Of a stretch of 64,000 bases of DNA, positions 52,036 through 60,129 are shown one piece after another. The notes under the pieces were generated by a model that did not search any database, had not been told where the DNA came from, and saw only the letters and a program-made list of their open reading frames with translations. The position numbers and the translations under genes are program-made. Position 1 is the stretch's first letter. Every line of letters starts with the position of its first letter. The stretch spans positions 62,001-126,000 of the forward strand of contig NZ_JAOQJP010000003.1 in NCBI RefSeq assembly GCF_025567305.1, read 5' to 3'. The stretch is from Lentihominibacter butyricus (GTDB lineage: Bacteria > Bacillota > Clostridia > Peptostreptococcales > Anaerovoracaceae).

Positions 52036-52706
52036 GTCCAGTCACTCCTTTCTTCTACTATCATATTCACATAAGCTCCCGGGGTAATAACGTGCTCCGG
52101 TTCGAGTTCTCCGAGAGGTACTATTTTTTTTGCGCCGACTATTGTTATGTCAGCCGCTCTTGCCATAAGAGGGTTCAAGCCTCTTGATGTTCCTCTGTAG
52201 ATGAGATTCCCGTATTCATCTGCCACCTCTGCTTCTATTATTGCAACGTCAGCTTTGAGAGGAGTCTCCAGCAGATATTCCTGCCCATTTACTGATACCT
52301 TCGGCTTGTCGTATTCAATCATCGTACCTATGCCGACATCTGTGAGTATCCCTCCAAGACCTGTGCCGCCTGCTCGGATCCTTTCAGCAAGAGTGCCCTG
52401 TGAACAGAACTCCACTTCCAGCTCTCCCGCATTAAGGAGTTCTCCTGCGGCTTTTGTCGCTCCTATATGACTTGTGATGAGTTTTTTGCACTGACGATTT
52501 CCGATGATATGATCAGGCCCGAGATCCGGATCACCTGCATCAACTGATATGATCGTAAGATCCTTGACGTTTTTCCTGATTATTGCTTCACATAAATCAT
52601 ATGGAGAGCCATGCCCTCCGAAGCCACCGATCATGATAGTGCATCCGTCTTTGATGCACTCCATAGCTTCTTCGAGAGTTTTGATTTTTCCGAATTTGTT
52701 CTCCAT
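52020..52706 (-). CDS. CoA-transferase subunit A (AtoD-type)
   Basis: The protein is 228 residues, matching the alpha subunit of 3-oxoacid or acetoacetate CoA-transferases. TIMIGGFGGHGSPYDLCEA is the N-terminal glycine loop and SQGTLAERIRAGGTGLGGI the conserved middle motif. It works only with subunit B. In the proposed pathway it would activate the 3-oxo acid and release the end-product acid. It follows kamA by 19 bases. Confidence 0.92.
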   Translation of the reverse strand: MENKFGKIKTLEEAMECIKDGCTIMIGGFGGHGSPYDLCEAIIRKNVKDLTIISVDAGDPDLGPDHIIGNRQCKKLITSHIGATKAAGELLNAGELEVEFCSQGTLAERIRAGGTGLGGILTDVGIGTMIEYDKPKVSVNGQEYLLETPLKADVAIIEAEVADEYGNLIYRGTSRGLNPLMARAADITIVGAKKIVPLGELEPEHVITPGAYVNMIVEERSDWTWPWQ

Positions 52707-52725
52707 TTTGCTGTTCCTTTCTGTT

Positions 52726-53982
52726 TTATTTTTTATTTCTTTCGTGACGGATGAGTCCTGCAGGTTCCATGGTCATCCTGTCACCCTGTCCGATACCTGC
52801 AACACCTTCGTAATGGTGATCTGTATTAAGGCAGTCTTCATAGCTGCACTGGAGCGGTTCCTGAGCGGGAGGCTCTGTATATGTAGTTATGACGCCTTCG
52901 TAATTCCTCAGTATCACCTTATTCGGCGTCTGGGAAATCACATACTGAGGCATAACAGGAGTCTTGCCGCCGCCTCCCGGAGCATCTACAACGAATGTAG
53001 GTACTGCGTAACCTGATGTATGGCCTCTCAGTGATTCGATGAGCTCGATACCCTTTGCTACCGGTGTTCTGAAGTGACCGATACCCAGGGAAAGGTCGCA
53101 CTGATAGATGTAGTAAGGTCTTACTCTGCTCTTTACCAGCTTATGAACCAGATTTCTCATAACATGTACATCATCGTTGACTCCTCTCAAAAGTACAGTC
53201 TGATTGCCCAGAGGTATTCCTGCATCAGCAAGCTTGCGACATGCTTCTATCGCTTCCGGTGTCACCTCCTTAGGATGGTTGAAATGTGTGTTGAGCCATA
53301 TCGGATGGTATTTCTTAAGCATGCTGCAAAGCTCATCGGTTATTCTCATCGGCATTACCACCGGCGTTCTTGAACCGATTCTTATGATTTCAACGTGTTC
53401 TATTTTGCGCAGTTCACTGATTATGTACTCGAGCATCTTGTCCGACACACAGAGGGCATCTCCGCCTGAAAGTACAACGTCTCTGACCTGCGGTGTCTTG
53501 CGGATATATTCGATACAAGCATCTATATCTTCTCTGCTTCTGGCTCTGTCATTTTCTCCTGCAACTCTTCTCCTTGTACAGTGTCTGCAGTACATAGAAC
53601 ACATATCAGTGATCAGGAAAAGCACCCTGTCAGGATATCTGTGAGTCAGTCCGGGTGCAGGTGAGTCTTCGTCTTCATGAAGAGGATCCAGCATGTCTTC
53701 AGCCCCTCTGAAAGTTTCACTGATTACCGGCACAGCCTGCATTCTTACAGGGCAGGTGTGGTCGTCGGGATCCATCAGGGATGCGTAGTAAGGCGTGATG
53801 CCTACGCGGAATCCATCCATTACTTTCGCGATATCCGCTTCTTCTTCAGGTGTAAGGTTGACAACCTGCTTTATTTCTTCAACTGATGTAAGTCTGTTTG
53901 AAATCTGCCACTGCCAGTCGTTCCACTGATCTTCCGTAACATTCTCCCATAATGGTATTTTTCTCCAATCTTGTCTTGCCAT
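52726..53982 (-). CDS. kamA: Lysine 2,3-aminomutase
   Basis: The protein is 418 residues, essentially the length of the Clostridium subterminale enzyme (416). It converts L-lysine to L-beta-lysine with SAM, a [4Fe-4S] cluster and PLP. The cluster motif CSMYCRHCTRRR is near residue 130; the PLP Lys is in GGGGKTPVMP. The two Asp residues that bind the lysine side chain lie in YQCDLS and VVDAPGGGG, so it is a lysine rather than a glutamate aminomutase. AAAGGAGG precedes the start. It heads the operon and has a sigma-54 promoter. Confidence 0.95.
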   Translation of the reverse strand: MARQDWRKIPLWENVTEDQWNDWQWQISNRLTSVEEIKQVVNLTPEEEADIAKVMDGFRVGITPYYASLMDPDDHTCPVRMQAVPVISETFRGAEDMLDPLHEDEDSPAPGLTHRYPDRVLFLITDMCSMYCRHCTRRRVAGENDRARSREDIDACIEYIRKTPQVRDVVLSGGDALCVSDKMLEYIISELRKIEHVEIIRIGSRTPVVMPMRITDELCSMLKKYHPIWLNTHFNHPKEVTPEAIEACRKLADAGIPLGNQTVLLRGVNDDVHVMRNLVHKLVKSRVRPYYIYQCDLSLGIGHFRTPVAKGIELIESLRGHTSGYAVPTFVVDAPGGGGKTPVMPQYVISQTPNKVILRNYEGVITTYTEPPAQEPLQCSYEDCLNTDHHYEGVAGIGQGDRMTMEPAGLIRHERNKK

Positions 53983-54051
53983 ATAGTTTCCTCCTTTTGA
54001 TCTCTTATGCTTTTATTGATTTGCACGATACTTTGATCCAGTATTATGATT

Positions 54052-54067
54052 AGCAAAGATAATGCCA
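54052..54067 (-). promoter_or_regulatory. Sigma-54 promoter of the kamA operon
   Basis: On the minus strand TGGCATTATCTTTGCT has the GG and GC pairs 10 bases apart, matching TGGCA-N5-6-TTGC. It lies 70 bases before the kamA start. Confidence 0.8.
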
Positions 54068-54143
54068 ACTTTTTAAAAAAGCTGACAGCGTTGAAAACAC
54101 TGTGTTTTGCGATGAACCTAGATTTTGCGGTCTCTGTCATAAG

Positions 54144-54176
54144 CGGTTCAGAAAGGTAAAAATCGAGTCGGTTCTG
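54144..54176. promoter_or_regulatory. Candidate activator sites for the kamA promoter
   Basis: CGGTTCAG (54144-54151) and CGGTTCTG (54169-54176) are direct repeats 25 bases apart, 77-110 bases upstream of the -24/-12 promoter, a usual distance for an enhancer site. Confidence 0.5.
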
Positions 54177-54311
54177 ATATCAGGCGAATCGATAAAAAAG
54201 AGGCTGATCTCCTTTTTTCTCAGACGTCAGTCGGAAAACCAGCATCAACCATGCCGAATATACGGATCAGATCGTCTGCCAGTTCTGCAGGTGTATGTGT
54301 TTCTGACAGCA

Positions 54312-54349
54312 AAAAACAGGTTCAAGCCGAACCGCTTGAACCTGTTTTT
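54312..54349. terminator. Strong bidirectional terminator after the EamA gene
   Basis: AAAAACAGGTTCAAGC (54312-54327) and GCTTGAACCTGTTTTT (54334-54349) form a perfect 16-bp stem with loop CGAACC and T-runs in both directions. Confidence 0.85.
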
Positions 54350-54452
54350 GCATCACTTCGCCTATGCTGCTTTGTGATTCTGAATGTTTGTCAATAACTG
54401 CACTACAGCTTGCCGCAGTCATGGACCTTACTGCAGCGCAGAACTGCCGGAA

Positions 54453-55346
54453 CTATGGCAGGAACTTTTCTTTCACCATATTCAGGATGCCTTTCGGATT
54501 CGTTTCCATGATGAGCAGACCGAGAAGCATCATAGACGCACCGGCATATGCTCTCGGCAGCAGTATTTCGCCGGCAAGCAAAAATGCTACTATGCCTGCG
54601 AACACAGGCTCAAGTGTGAATATGACACCAACGTGAGCCGCTGTGGTGTATTGCTGCGCGACTGCCTGTACGATGAACGCTACGCCTGTACAGAAAACAG
54701 CAAGAAATATCGCAGCGCTCCACACCGGGAGTGAGTACGGCAGAGAAGGTTCTTCAAATATGAACGAAAACACCAGCATGAAAATGCCGGTAAAACCCAG
54801 CTGGAAGACCCCGAGCTGGAATGCATTGACATCTGCTCTGGAAACTGCCGCTTCTGTGATGAGCAGATCGATGGAGTATGCAAAAGCGCACATAAGACAC
54901 AATATATCGCCGAATGCCATTTTGAAATGGCCGTCCAGCGTCATAAGCGCAATACCGATAATGCACAGCACTATTACGACCATCAGCTTTCTGCCGGGTT
55001 TTTGCTTCTTTACAAAAAAAGCAAGTACCGGAGTGAACACGACGGCAAGAGCACATAGAAACCCTGCGTTTGAAAGGCTCGTGTACTTGACGCCGAATGT
55101 CGCGCCGATGTACACGATCACGAGAGCTATGCCGATATAAAGAGAATATTTCAGCGTTACCATATTGACATGTTTGAGCCGGGGGAAAGCAAGCACGCCG
55201 GCCGCCAGAAAGGCACCGAGAAATCTGAACGCATTGAGCGTGAACGTACCCATCTCTTTCAGGCATATATCTATAAAATAATACGACATCCCCCAGCCAA
55301 GTGTAACAATAACCAGCATAAGATCGGCCTTTAACTGTGTTTTCAT
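54453..55346 (-). CDS. EamA/DMT-family transporter in the lysine regulon
   Basis: The protein is 297 residues with 10 hydrophobic helices in two EamA repeats (about 8-138 and 150-290). WGMSYYFIDICL in the first helix is typical of the drug/metabolite transporter superfamily. Such proteins export amino acids or metabolites. A sigma-54 promoter lies about 100 bases upstream, so it is probably expressed together with kamA and may move lysine or a pathway product. AAGGCGG precedes the start at a wide spacing. Confidence 0.88.
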   Translation of the reverse strand: MKTQLKADLMLVIVTLGWGMSYYFIDICLKEMGTFTLNAFRFLGAFLAAGVLAFPRLKHVNMVTLKYSLYIGIALVIVYIGATFGVKYTSLSNAGFLCALAVVFTPVLAFFVKKQKPGRKLMVVIVLCIIGIALMTLDGHFKMAFGDILCLMCAFAYSIDLLITEAAVSRADVNAFQLGVFQLGFTGIFMLVFSFIFEEPSLPYSLPVWSAAIFLAVFCTGVAFIVQAVAQQYTTAAHVGVIFTLEPVFAGIVAFLLAGEILLPRAYAGASMMLLGLLIMETNPKGILNMVKEKFLP

Positions 55347-55443
55347 ATTTATGATCCGCCTTTCTGCATCTTCTTAACATCGTACACTTATGCAGCATAA
55401 AATCAAAGACAACAATAGACTTCGCTGTCATAAATATCTTTAA

Positions 55444-55459
55444 CGCAATAAACATGCCA
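55444..55459 (-). promoter_or_regulatory. Sigma-54 promoter of the EamA transporter gene
   Basis: On the minus strand TGGCATGTTTATTGCG has GG and GC 10 bases apart. A perfect palindrome GAACCGGTTC (55567-55576), extended to TGAACCGGTTCT, lies about 107 bases upstream and is a candidate activator site. Confidence 0.75.
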
Positions 55460-55565
55460 CCTTGCCGATGACTTTAAAAACCTTTAAAGCACAGACCTTT
55501 CAGCTTATACAGCCTGCTTGATCAACGTATGTCGTGATGACAGAATCGAATCGGACCGAATCGCC

Positions 55566-55577
55566 TGAACCGGTTCT
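55566..55577. promoter_or_regulatory. Palindromic candidate activator site upstream of the EamA gene
   Basis: TGAACCGGTTCT contains the 10-bp palindrome GAACCGGTTC. It is the most symmetric of the CGGTTC boxes seen at the three sigma-54 promoters and may show the full operator. Confidence 0.5.
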
Positions 55578-55680
55578 GCAATCAGATTGCCGTCTGCATT
55601 CTGCTTTCTCTCATTGACTCAACTGAATACAATTCACTGACAAGCGGCCTATGCGGATAGAATCTCCGCCGCTCAGGTGC

Positions 55681-57084
55681 CTATTTATCGGCACGACCGT
55701 CTATGGAGATCTCGCTGTCACAACGGCATATCAATTCATCATCATGCGTAATAACAAGAACTACTTTCTTTTGATCTGCGGCTTCTCGCAGCACATCTGC
55801 AATTATCTTCATATTACCGCCATCCAGTCCGCTTGTAGGCTCATCAAAAATGAGTATCGTTCTGTCAGAAAGGATGCCGCAGGCAATCGCGAGCCGCTGC
55901 TTTTGACCGCCAGACAAAGAAGCCGGATGAACATCTTTATATCGATACAGACCTAAGCGCTTTAGAAGGCTTCTTGCTTTTTCCAGGTGTTCTTCTGAAT
56001 GTTTCATATTTAGCAGTACTTCCTCCGAAACGCTGTTCGTAAAGAATTGCGTTCCCGTATCGTTGGAGCTAAACCAGGTTTGCTTCCGACGCTCACGAGC
56101 ATTCAATTCTCTACCATCAACCAAGACTCGTCCGCTTTCTTCTTTCCATAAACCAGACAAAACCAAGGCAAGGCTCGTTTTGCCAATGCCGTTATGACCG
56201 GTGATCGCCGTGATTTGTCCTGCAGGAGCAGAAAAACTGATACCACGAAAAATTTTAGTTTTTTTCCTTCTGCAGGATAGGCTTTTTACACACAATGCCG
56301 GGAACTGATCTGTATGCCTTGTGGTAATCAGAATATTTCTGTCCCTTTTTTCGGTGATTTCTCTTAACCCATATCTCTCTCTTTCTTCTGGTGATAGCTG
56401 TTCCATCTCGGCAGTATTTCGTTCCCACAAAACTCTGCCATCCCGAACATAAATAAAGCGGTCTGCAATTCCATGAAGCCATGATAACCGATGTTCAGCA
56501 ATAATAATGGTATTGCCTTCAGCTTTTAACTGCTTGAATGCTGCGGCTAATTGTTCAGATCCGGTTTTATCCAGATTTGATGTAGGCTCGTCACAAACAT
56601 AAATATCGGGGCGAAGTGCATAAACCGAAGCAATCGCCACTCTCTGCTTTTCTCCACTGGAAAGCACATCAAGATTTCGTGAGCGGAATCCATTCAAGTC
56701 GAACGATACGATCGCATCATCCGTGCGGTCACGTATCTCCTCTGCTGAGAATCCATAGTTTTCACAGGCAAAAGCCGTTTCTCCGACCAGTTCCGAAGAG
56801 AAAAACTGGCTCTTTGGATCTTGAAATACACTGCCGATCTGCCTTGCCACTGTATATTGCGGCATTTGTGTCAATGATTTTCCCTTTAGAGATATCGTCC
56901 CTGTCAGTGTTCCTGCGTAATAAGAAGGAGCGAGAGCATTTAAAAGTCGTGTGAGAGTGGTTTTTCCGCCGCCGGATGGTCCGGTAAACACTACGCACTC
57001 CCCCTCATTAATCATAAGATCAATCCCGGATACTCCTTCCGTGCTGTTTAAATACCGGAAAGAAACATCTTTCATCCGTATCAT
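55681..57084 (-). CDS. ECF transporter ATPase with two fused ABC domains
   Basis: The protein is 467 residues from the ATG at 57084, where AGGAGG lies 9 bases upstream. Two ABC domains lie in tandem: first Walker A GPSGGGKTT, signature LSSGEKQRVA; second Walker A GHNGIGKTS, signature LSGGQKQRLA and Walker B ILIFDEPTSGLDG. This is a fused EcfA-EcfA' subunit that powers vitamin or metal uptake with EcfT and the S component encoded upstream. Its ATG overlaps the stop of the EcfT gene by four bases. Confidence 0.92.
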   Translation of the reverse strand: MIRMKDVSFRYLNSTEGVSGIDLMINEGECVVFTGPSGGGKTTLTRLLNALAPSYYAGTLTGTISLKGKSLTQMPQYTVARQIGSVFQDPKSQFFSSELVGETAFACENYGFSAEEIRDRTDDAIVSFDLNGFRSRNLDVLSSGEKQRVAIASVYALRPDIYVCDEPTSNLDKTGSEQLAAAFKQLKAEGNTIIIAEHRLSWLHGIADRFIYVRDGRVLWERNTAEMEQLSPEERERYGLREITEKRDRNILITTRHTDQFPALCVKSLSCRRKKTKIFRGISFSAPAGQITAITGHNGIGKTSLALVLSGLWKEESGRVLVDGRELNARERRKQTWFSSNDTGTQFFTNSVSEEVLLNMKHSEEHLEKARSLLKRLGLYRYKDVHPASLSGGQKQRLAIACGILSDRTILIFDEPTSGLDGGNMKIIADVLREAADQKKVVLVITHDDELICRCDSEISIDGRADK

Positions 57085-57776
57085 GCACGCACACCTCCTA
57101 TCCACAAAAACAGAAAAGTCACGACACTCCACAGGATCAGGCAGCTCCAATCCTTGATAGTCATATCTTTTTCATAATAGCTGCCCCGTTTGCCCGGAGC
57201 CTCTGCACCACGTGCCACAGCAGAAACGGAAAGCTGATCGGCAATTTGAAGACAGCGCAGCAGCAGAGGTACCAGTACATATTCGCAGGAAACCACAGGG
57301 TGTAACAGAAGTTGAGCCGGAGCTGCAAGTCCCCTGTTACGCATAGAAAGCCATACACTTTTCAGCTCTGCTTTCATCGTAGGGAAAAAACGGAACATAA
57401 CCAGTAATCCCAAAACACCGGCAGTCGGCATATGGATACGAGACATAAATGCTGACAGTTCTCCAGGGGGTGTCGTGATCAAATCCCAGCCAACAATAAA
57501 AACGGCAAACAGGTTCCAGAACATCAGCACATAAAACTCTGAAAAAACAACCATATGAAGACCCTGATACCGGATCAAATACAGCAGTACCGCCATAGCA
57601 ATATAAAACACGCCAAAAGACCTCAGTGCCCGCCAATTATGCTGAACCGAAAGATAAAGAAATCCGGACAGTGCCAGGATGCAGGTCAGCACTGTATTGG
57701 ATGTCATAGAAATACCGACTATGGCACAGCTTGATGCCCACAACTTAACCGGTACCGCAAAGTTCTCCCTCTGCAT
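57081..57776 (-). CDS. ECF transporter T component (EcfT/CbiQ family)
   Basis: The protein is 231 residues with about five membrane helices. It carries the coupling helices ending LRCLQIADQLSVSAVARGAEAPG (Ala-Arg-Gly motif, S-x-x-x-R-G type) near residue 185. It couples the ATPase to the substrate-binding S component. Its ATG shares a base with the stop of the S-component gene (TGATG) and its stop overlaps the ATPase start. Confidence 0.9.
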   Translation of the reverse strand: MQRENFAVPVKLWASSCAIVGISMTSNTVLTCILALSGFLYLSVQHNWRALRSFGVFYIAMAVLLYLIRYQGLHMVVFSEFYVLMFWNLFAVFIVGWDLITTPPGELSAFMSRIHMPTAGVLGLLVMFRFFPTMKAELKSVWLSMRNRGLAAPAQLLLHPVVSCEYVLVPLLLRCLQIADQLSVSAVARGAEAPGKRGSYYEKDMTIKDWSCLILWSVVTFLFLWIGGVRA

Positions 57777-58375
57777 CAGAGTGCCCCAGCTTTCTTAAAA
57801 TGCTTGTCCATAAGCCGTCCACCTGTCAAACTCCCAATAAAACCGCAGATAGTTGTAAAAAGAATAATGAAGATCAGCCATCCTGGAGAAGAATAATACC
57901 GTACAAAAGAATCAATGTAGCTCTGTTCCATGCCACTGGAAACAGCAAATTCTTCATAAGTATCCCAGAAAAACCAGAGCGGCAACAGGTTGACGCCATT
58001 ATACAGTAAGCTGGCTATCGTCCATGCAGCCGTCATTTTCTTTTTAGATTCCCATCCGTTTTTCCATAAAATAGCTTCGCAGATAGTACCAATCACCATA
58101 TAATAGGGCAATAGATACCAGTTCCCCATAATGAGAAAAACGATCCCCAAAATGGTCATGTAAACGAAGGAAACACCCCGTTGACGTACACGGCTGACCA
58201 TGAGGAAATAGATCGGCGCACACAACAGCATAGTGAAACCGACTGACAGCACCATGCTCACAAAATCGTTCACCATGCACACCATATTGACGACAAGTTG
58301 AATAAGGATCAACAACACCGAGAGTAATACCGTTGTAATTACATCTTTTACAGTCCACTTTTTTGTCTGACTCAT
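57776..58375 (-). CDS. ECF transporter S component, MptD family
   Basis: The protein is 199 residues from the ATG at 58375 (AAAGGAAG 7 bases upstream), with about six membrane helices. It looks like the MptD/Trep_Strep group of putative S components, with the WTVKDVITTVLLSVLLI start and the GTICEAILWKNGWESKK loop. The ligand of MptD proteins is not firmly established. An imperfect inverted repeat GTTAG-TGAATT-CTAAC at about 58422-58437 upstream is a candidate TetR site. Confidence 0.85.
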   Translation of the reverse strand: MSQTKKWTVKDVITTVLLSVLLILIQLVVNMVCMVNDFVSMVLSVGFTMLLCAPIYFLMVSRVRQRGVSFVYMTILGIVFLIMGNWYLLPYYMVIGTICEAILWKNGWESKKKMTAAWTIASLLYNGVNLLPLWFFWDTYEEFAVSSGMEQSYIDSFVRYYSSPGWLIFIILFTTICGFIGSLTGGRLMDKHFKKAGAL

Positions 58376-58452
58376 AATAATCTTCCTTTCATAGATAACC
58401 CCTCTTAACAATTCGGTTAGAATTCACTAACTCTCACCCTTAAAATTAAGGC

Positions 58453-59070
58453 TCAGATGAGCCTCAACAGACCGTTCCAGCCATGGTTAAAAAATACAGC
58501 AAGCTCGTTTACATATTCAACAGCCCGTTCTCTGTCCATATCATGTGCTACCGTTTCAAAAACTGCGGTGAAATAAGCACTGGTGATCATATGGTGCAGA
58601 TCATGACTTATGTTTCCTTCCAGCTTGCCAAGCTGGCGGAGCTGTTCATAATAGACTTCCGTTTGAGAGACTTCCGATTCCACTAAATCATGAATATAGT
58701 TTGCATATCCGGTTCCTTCAGAGCAACAGACCACCAGCTTGAATGCATCAAAATTATCATAAATATAATTGATAAAATGATTCAGATAATCTGTAGACAG
58801 CTCTATGCTTTCAGTCGTTTTTTCTTCCGGGATCAAATCGAAATGTGCATCTTGCGCTGCCTTGAACTGATTCATAAGAGTATCAGCTGCTTCTGATACA
58901 AGCGCATCAAAGAGCGCGGCCTTATCCGGGAAATAGCGAAATACTGCACCTGTTGTCAATCCTGCGGTTTTTGCAATATTGCGAACTGATGCTTCACTGT
59001 ATCCCTTTTTCAAAAATTCTGCTTTTGCCAGTTCCAGCAGATGTTGTTTTGTCGCTTCACCTTTTTGCAA
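58453..59070 (-). CDS. TetR/AcrR-family regulator of the ECF operon
   Basis: The protein is 205 residues. The N-terminal HTH is FLKKGYSEASVRNIAKTAGLTTGAVFRYFPDKAALFDALV, the standard TetR recognition unit. The ligand-binding domain (about 70-205) is all-helical and not recognised further. It is the first gene of the operon with the S component, EcfT and ATPase, and probably represses it. The palindrome at 59090-59110 upstream is its likely operator. Confidence 0.9.
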   Translation of the reverse strand: MQKGEATKQHLLELAKAEFLKKGYSEASVRNIAKTAGLTTGAVFRYFPDKAALFDALVSEAADTLMNQFKAAQDAHFDLIPEEKTTESIELSTDYLNHFINYIYDNFDAFKLVVCCSEGTGYANYIHDLVESEVSQTEVYYEQLRQLGKLEGNISHDLHHMITSAYFTAVFETVAHDMDRERAVEYVNELAVFFNHGWNGLLRLI

Positions 59071-59089
59071 TATCTTCCTCCGTCTCTCA

Positions 59090-59110
59090 AAAAATAGCGC
59101 CGCTATTTTT
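59090..59110. promoter_or_regulatory. Perfect palindrome upstream of tetR
   Basis: AAAAATAGCG-C-CGCTATTTTT is a 21-bp perfect palindrome 19 bases before the TetR start. It is a probable TetR operator, or a terminator for the unrecognised gene upstream (A/T tracts flank the stem). Confidence 0.6.
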
Positions 59111-59149
59111 TATTATACATAAGAATTTCAATTTTTCAAGATAGAATTA

Positions 59150-60016
59150 TTATTTTTTATGAGTTTCCTGCAATCCTGCAATTGCTGCTGTGGTTTTGCT
59201 GCCACTTTTTTCAAAGTACTCCAGCAGTTCTCTTATTCGCCGGATCCGCTCTCTGTCACGAAACTCGCTCCAGTAGTACTTCTCTTTCTTGGCGTTTTCA
59301 TTAAATTCTGTTTTAAAGAATTTCAGATCTTCCGCCAGTTTCTTTTTGATTTCCTGCAAAAGAAGATCATTTTCTGAAACCGGCATGCAGTAACGTACAT
59401 TACAATTTTTGAACAGCTCCATTTCAAAGGCAGCGACAATCTTCTCTGCTGCGCTGCCTCGATCTTTTGTACTGTGCCTGCATGCCTCGATATAATCCCT
59501 CAGCAAATCATCCCGGTTCAACGACAGTATCCTTTCATGCACTGCCATATCGAGATCCATATAGTCTTCTTCACAAACGTCATCTGTATCCGGATGGTCT
59601 TCTATGACAAATTCAAGCCTGATGATATCATCCAGTATTTCAAATGCATCCTTATATTCTTCCAGCACGATCAAATCATGACATCCTTTTATTGCTGATA
59701 CGATAACCGGCATGGCATTTTCAGGATCATAAAAAACGTACTCCCAGTCATCATGGAAATGGCCATAATCATCAAATTCAACATAATGAGTCTCATACTC
59801 AACGGTGATTTCACCATTCCTGACTTTTTCACATAACTCAGTGATTTCTTTGCGCTCGGGCATATCTATGACCTTTTTGCTGCCGCAAACGCTTTTATAA
59901 AAGTCCTCCTGCTTCCATTCCGGAAGTATCTTAGCCTGCGAAAGGATCCACTCATCTTTTTCATTTTCTTTCATCCGCATCAATTGTTCCTTGATTTTAT
60001 CTAAAAACCTGTCCAT
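59150..60016 (-). CDS. Unrecognised acidic cytoplasmic protein
   Basis: The protein is 288 residues from the ATG at 60016, with GGGGGG upstream. It is strongly charged: an acidic middle (EYETHYVEFDDYGHFHDDWEY, DHPDTDDVCEEDYMDLDMAV) and a basic helical C-terminal part (about 235-280) that could form coiled coil. There is no membrane segment or signal. I do not recognise a family. It stands alone between the ECF operon and the AT-rich two-component region. Confidence 0.65.
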   Translation of the reverse strand: MDRFLDKIKEQLMRMKENEKDEWILSQAKILPEWKQEDFYKSVCGSKKVIDMPERKEITELCEKVRNGEITVEYETHYVEFDDYGHFHDDWEYVFYDPENAMPVIVSAIKGCHDLIVLEEYKDAFEILDDIIRLEFVIEDHPDTDDVCEEDYMDLDMAVHERILSLNRDDLLRDYIEACRHSTKDRGSAAEKIVAAFEMELFKNCNVRYCMPVSENDLLLQEIKKKLAEDLKFFKTEFNENAKKEKYYWSEFRDRERIRRIRELLEYFEKSGSKTTAAIAGLQETHKK

Positions 60017-60129
60017 AGATCGCTGCCCCCCTACTATACCGCCGCATCAGCATCAATACTGTCAATAACTTTCCGGATCCTGAACCACGCGCTTTGACGC
60101 TTGTGTCAGATTGTTATTTCAAACAGTAT

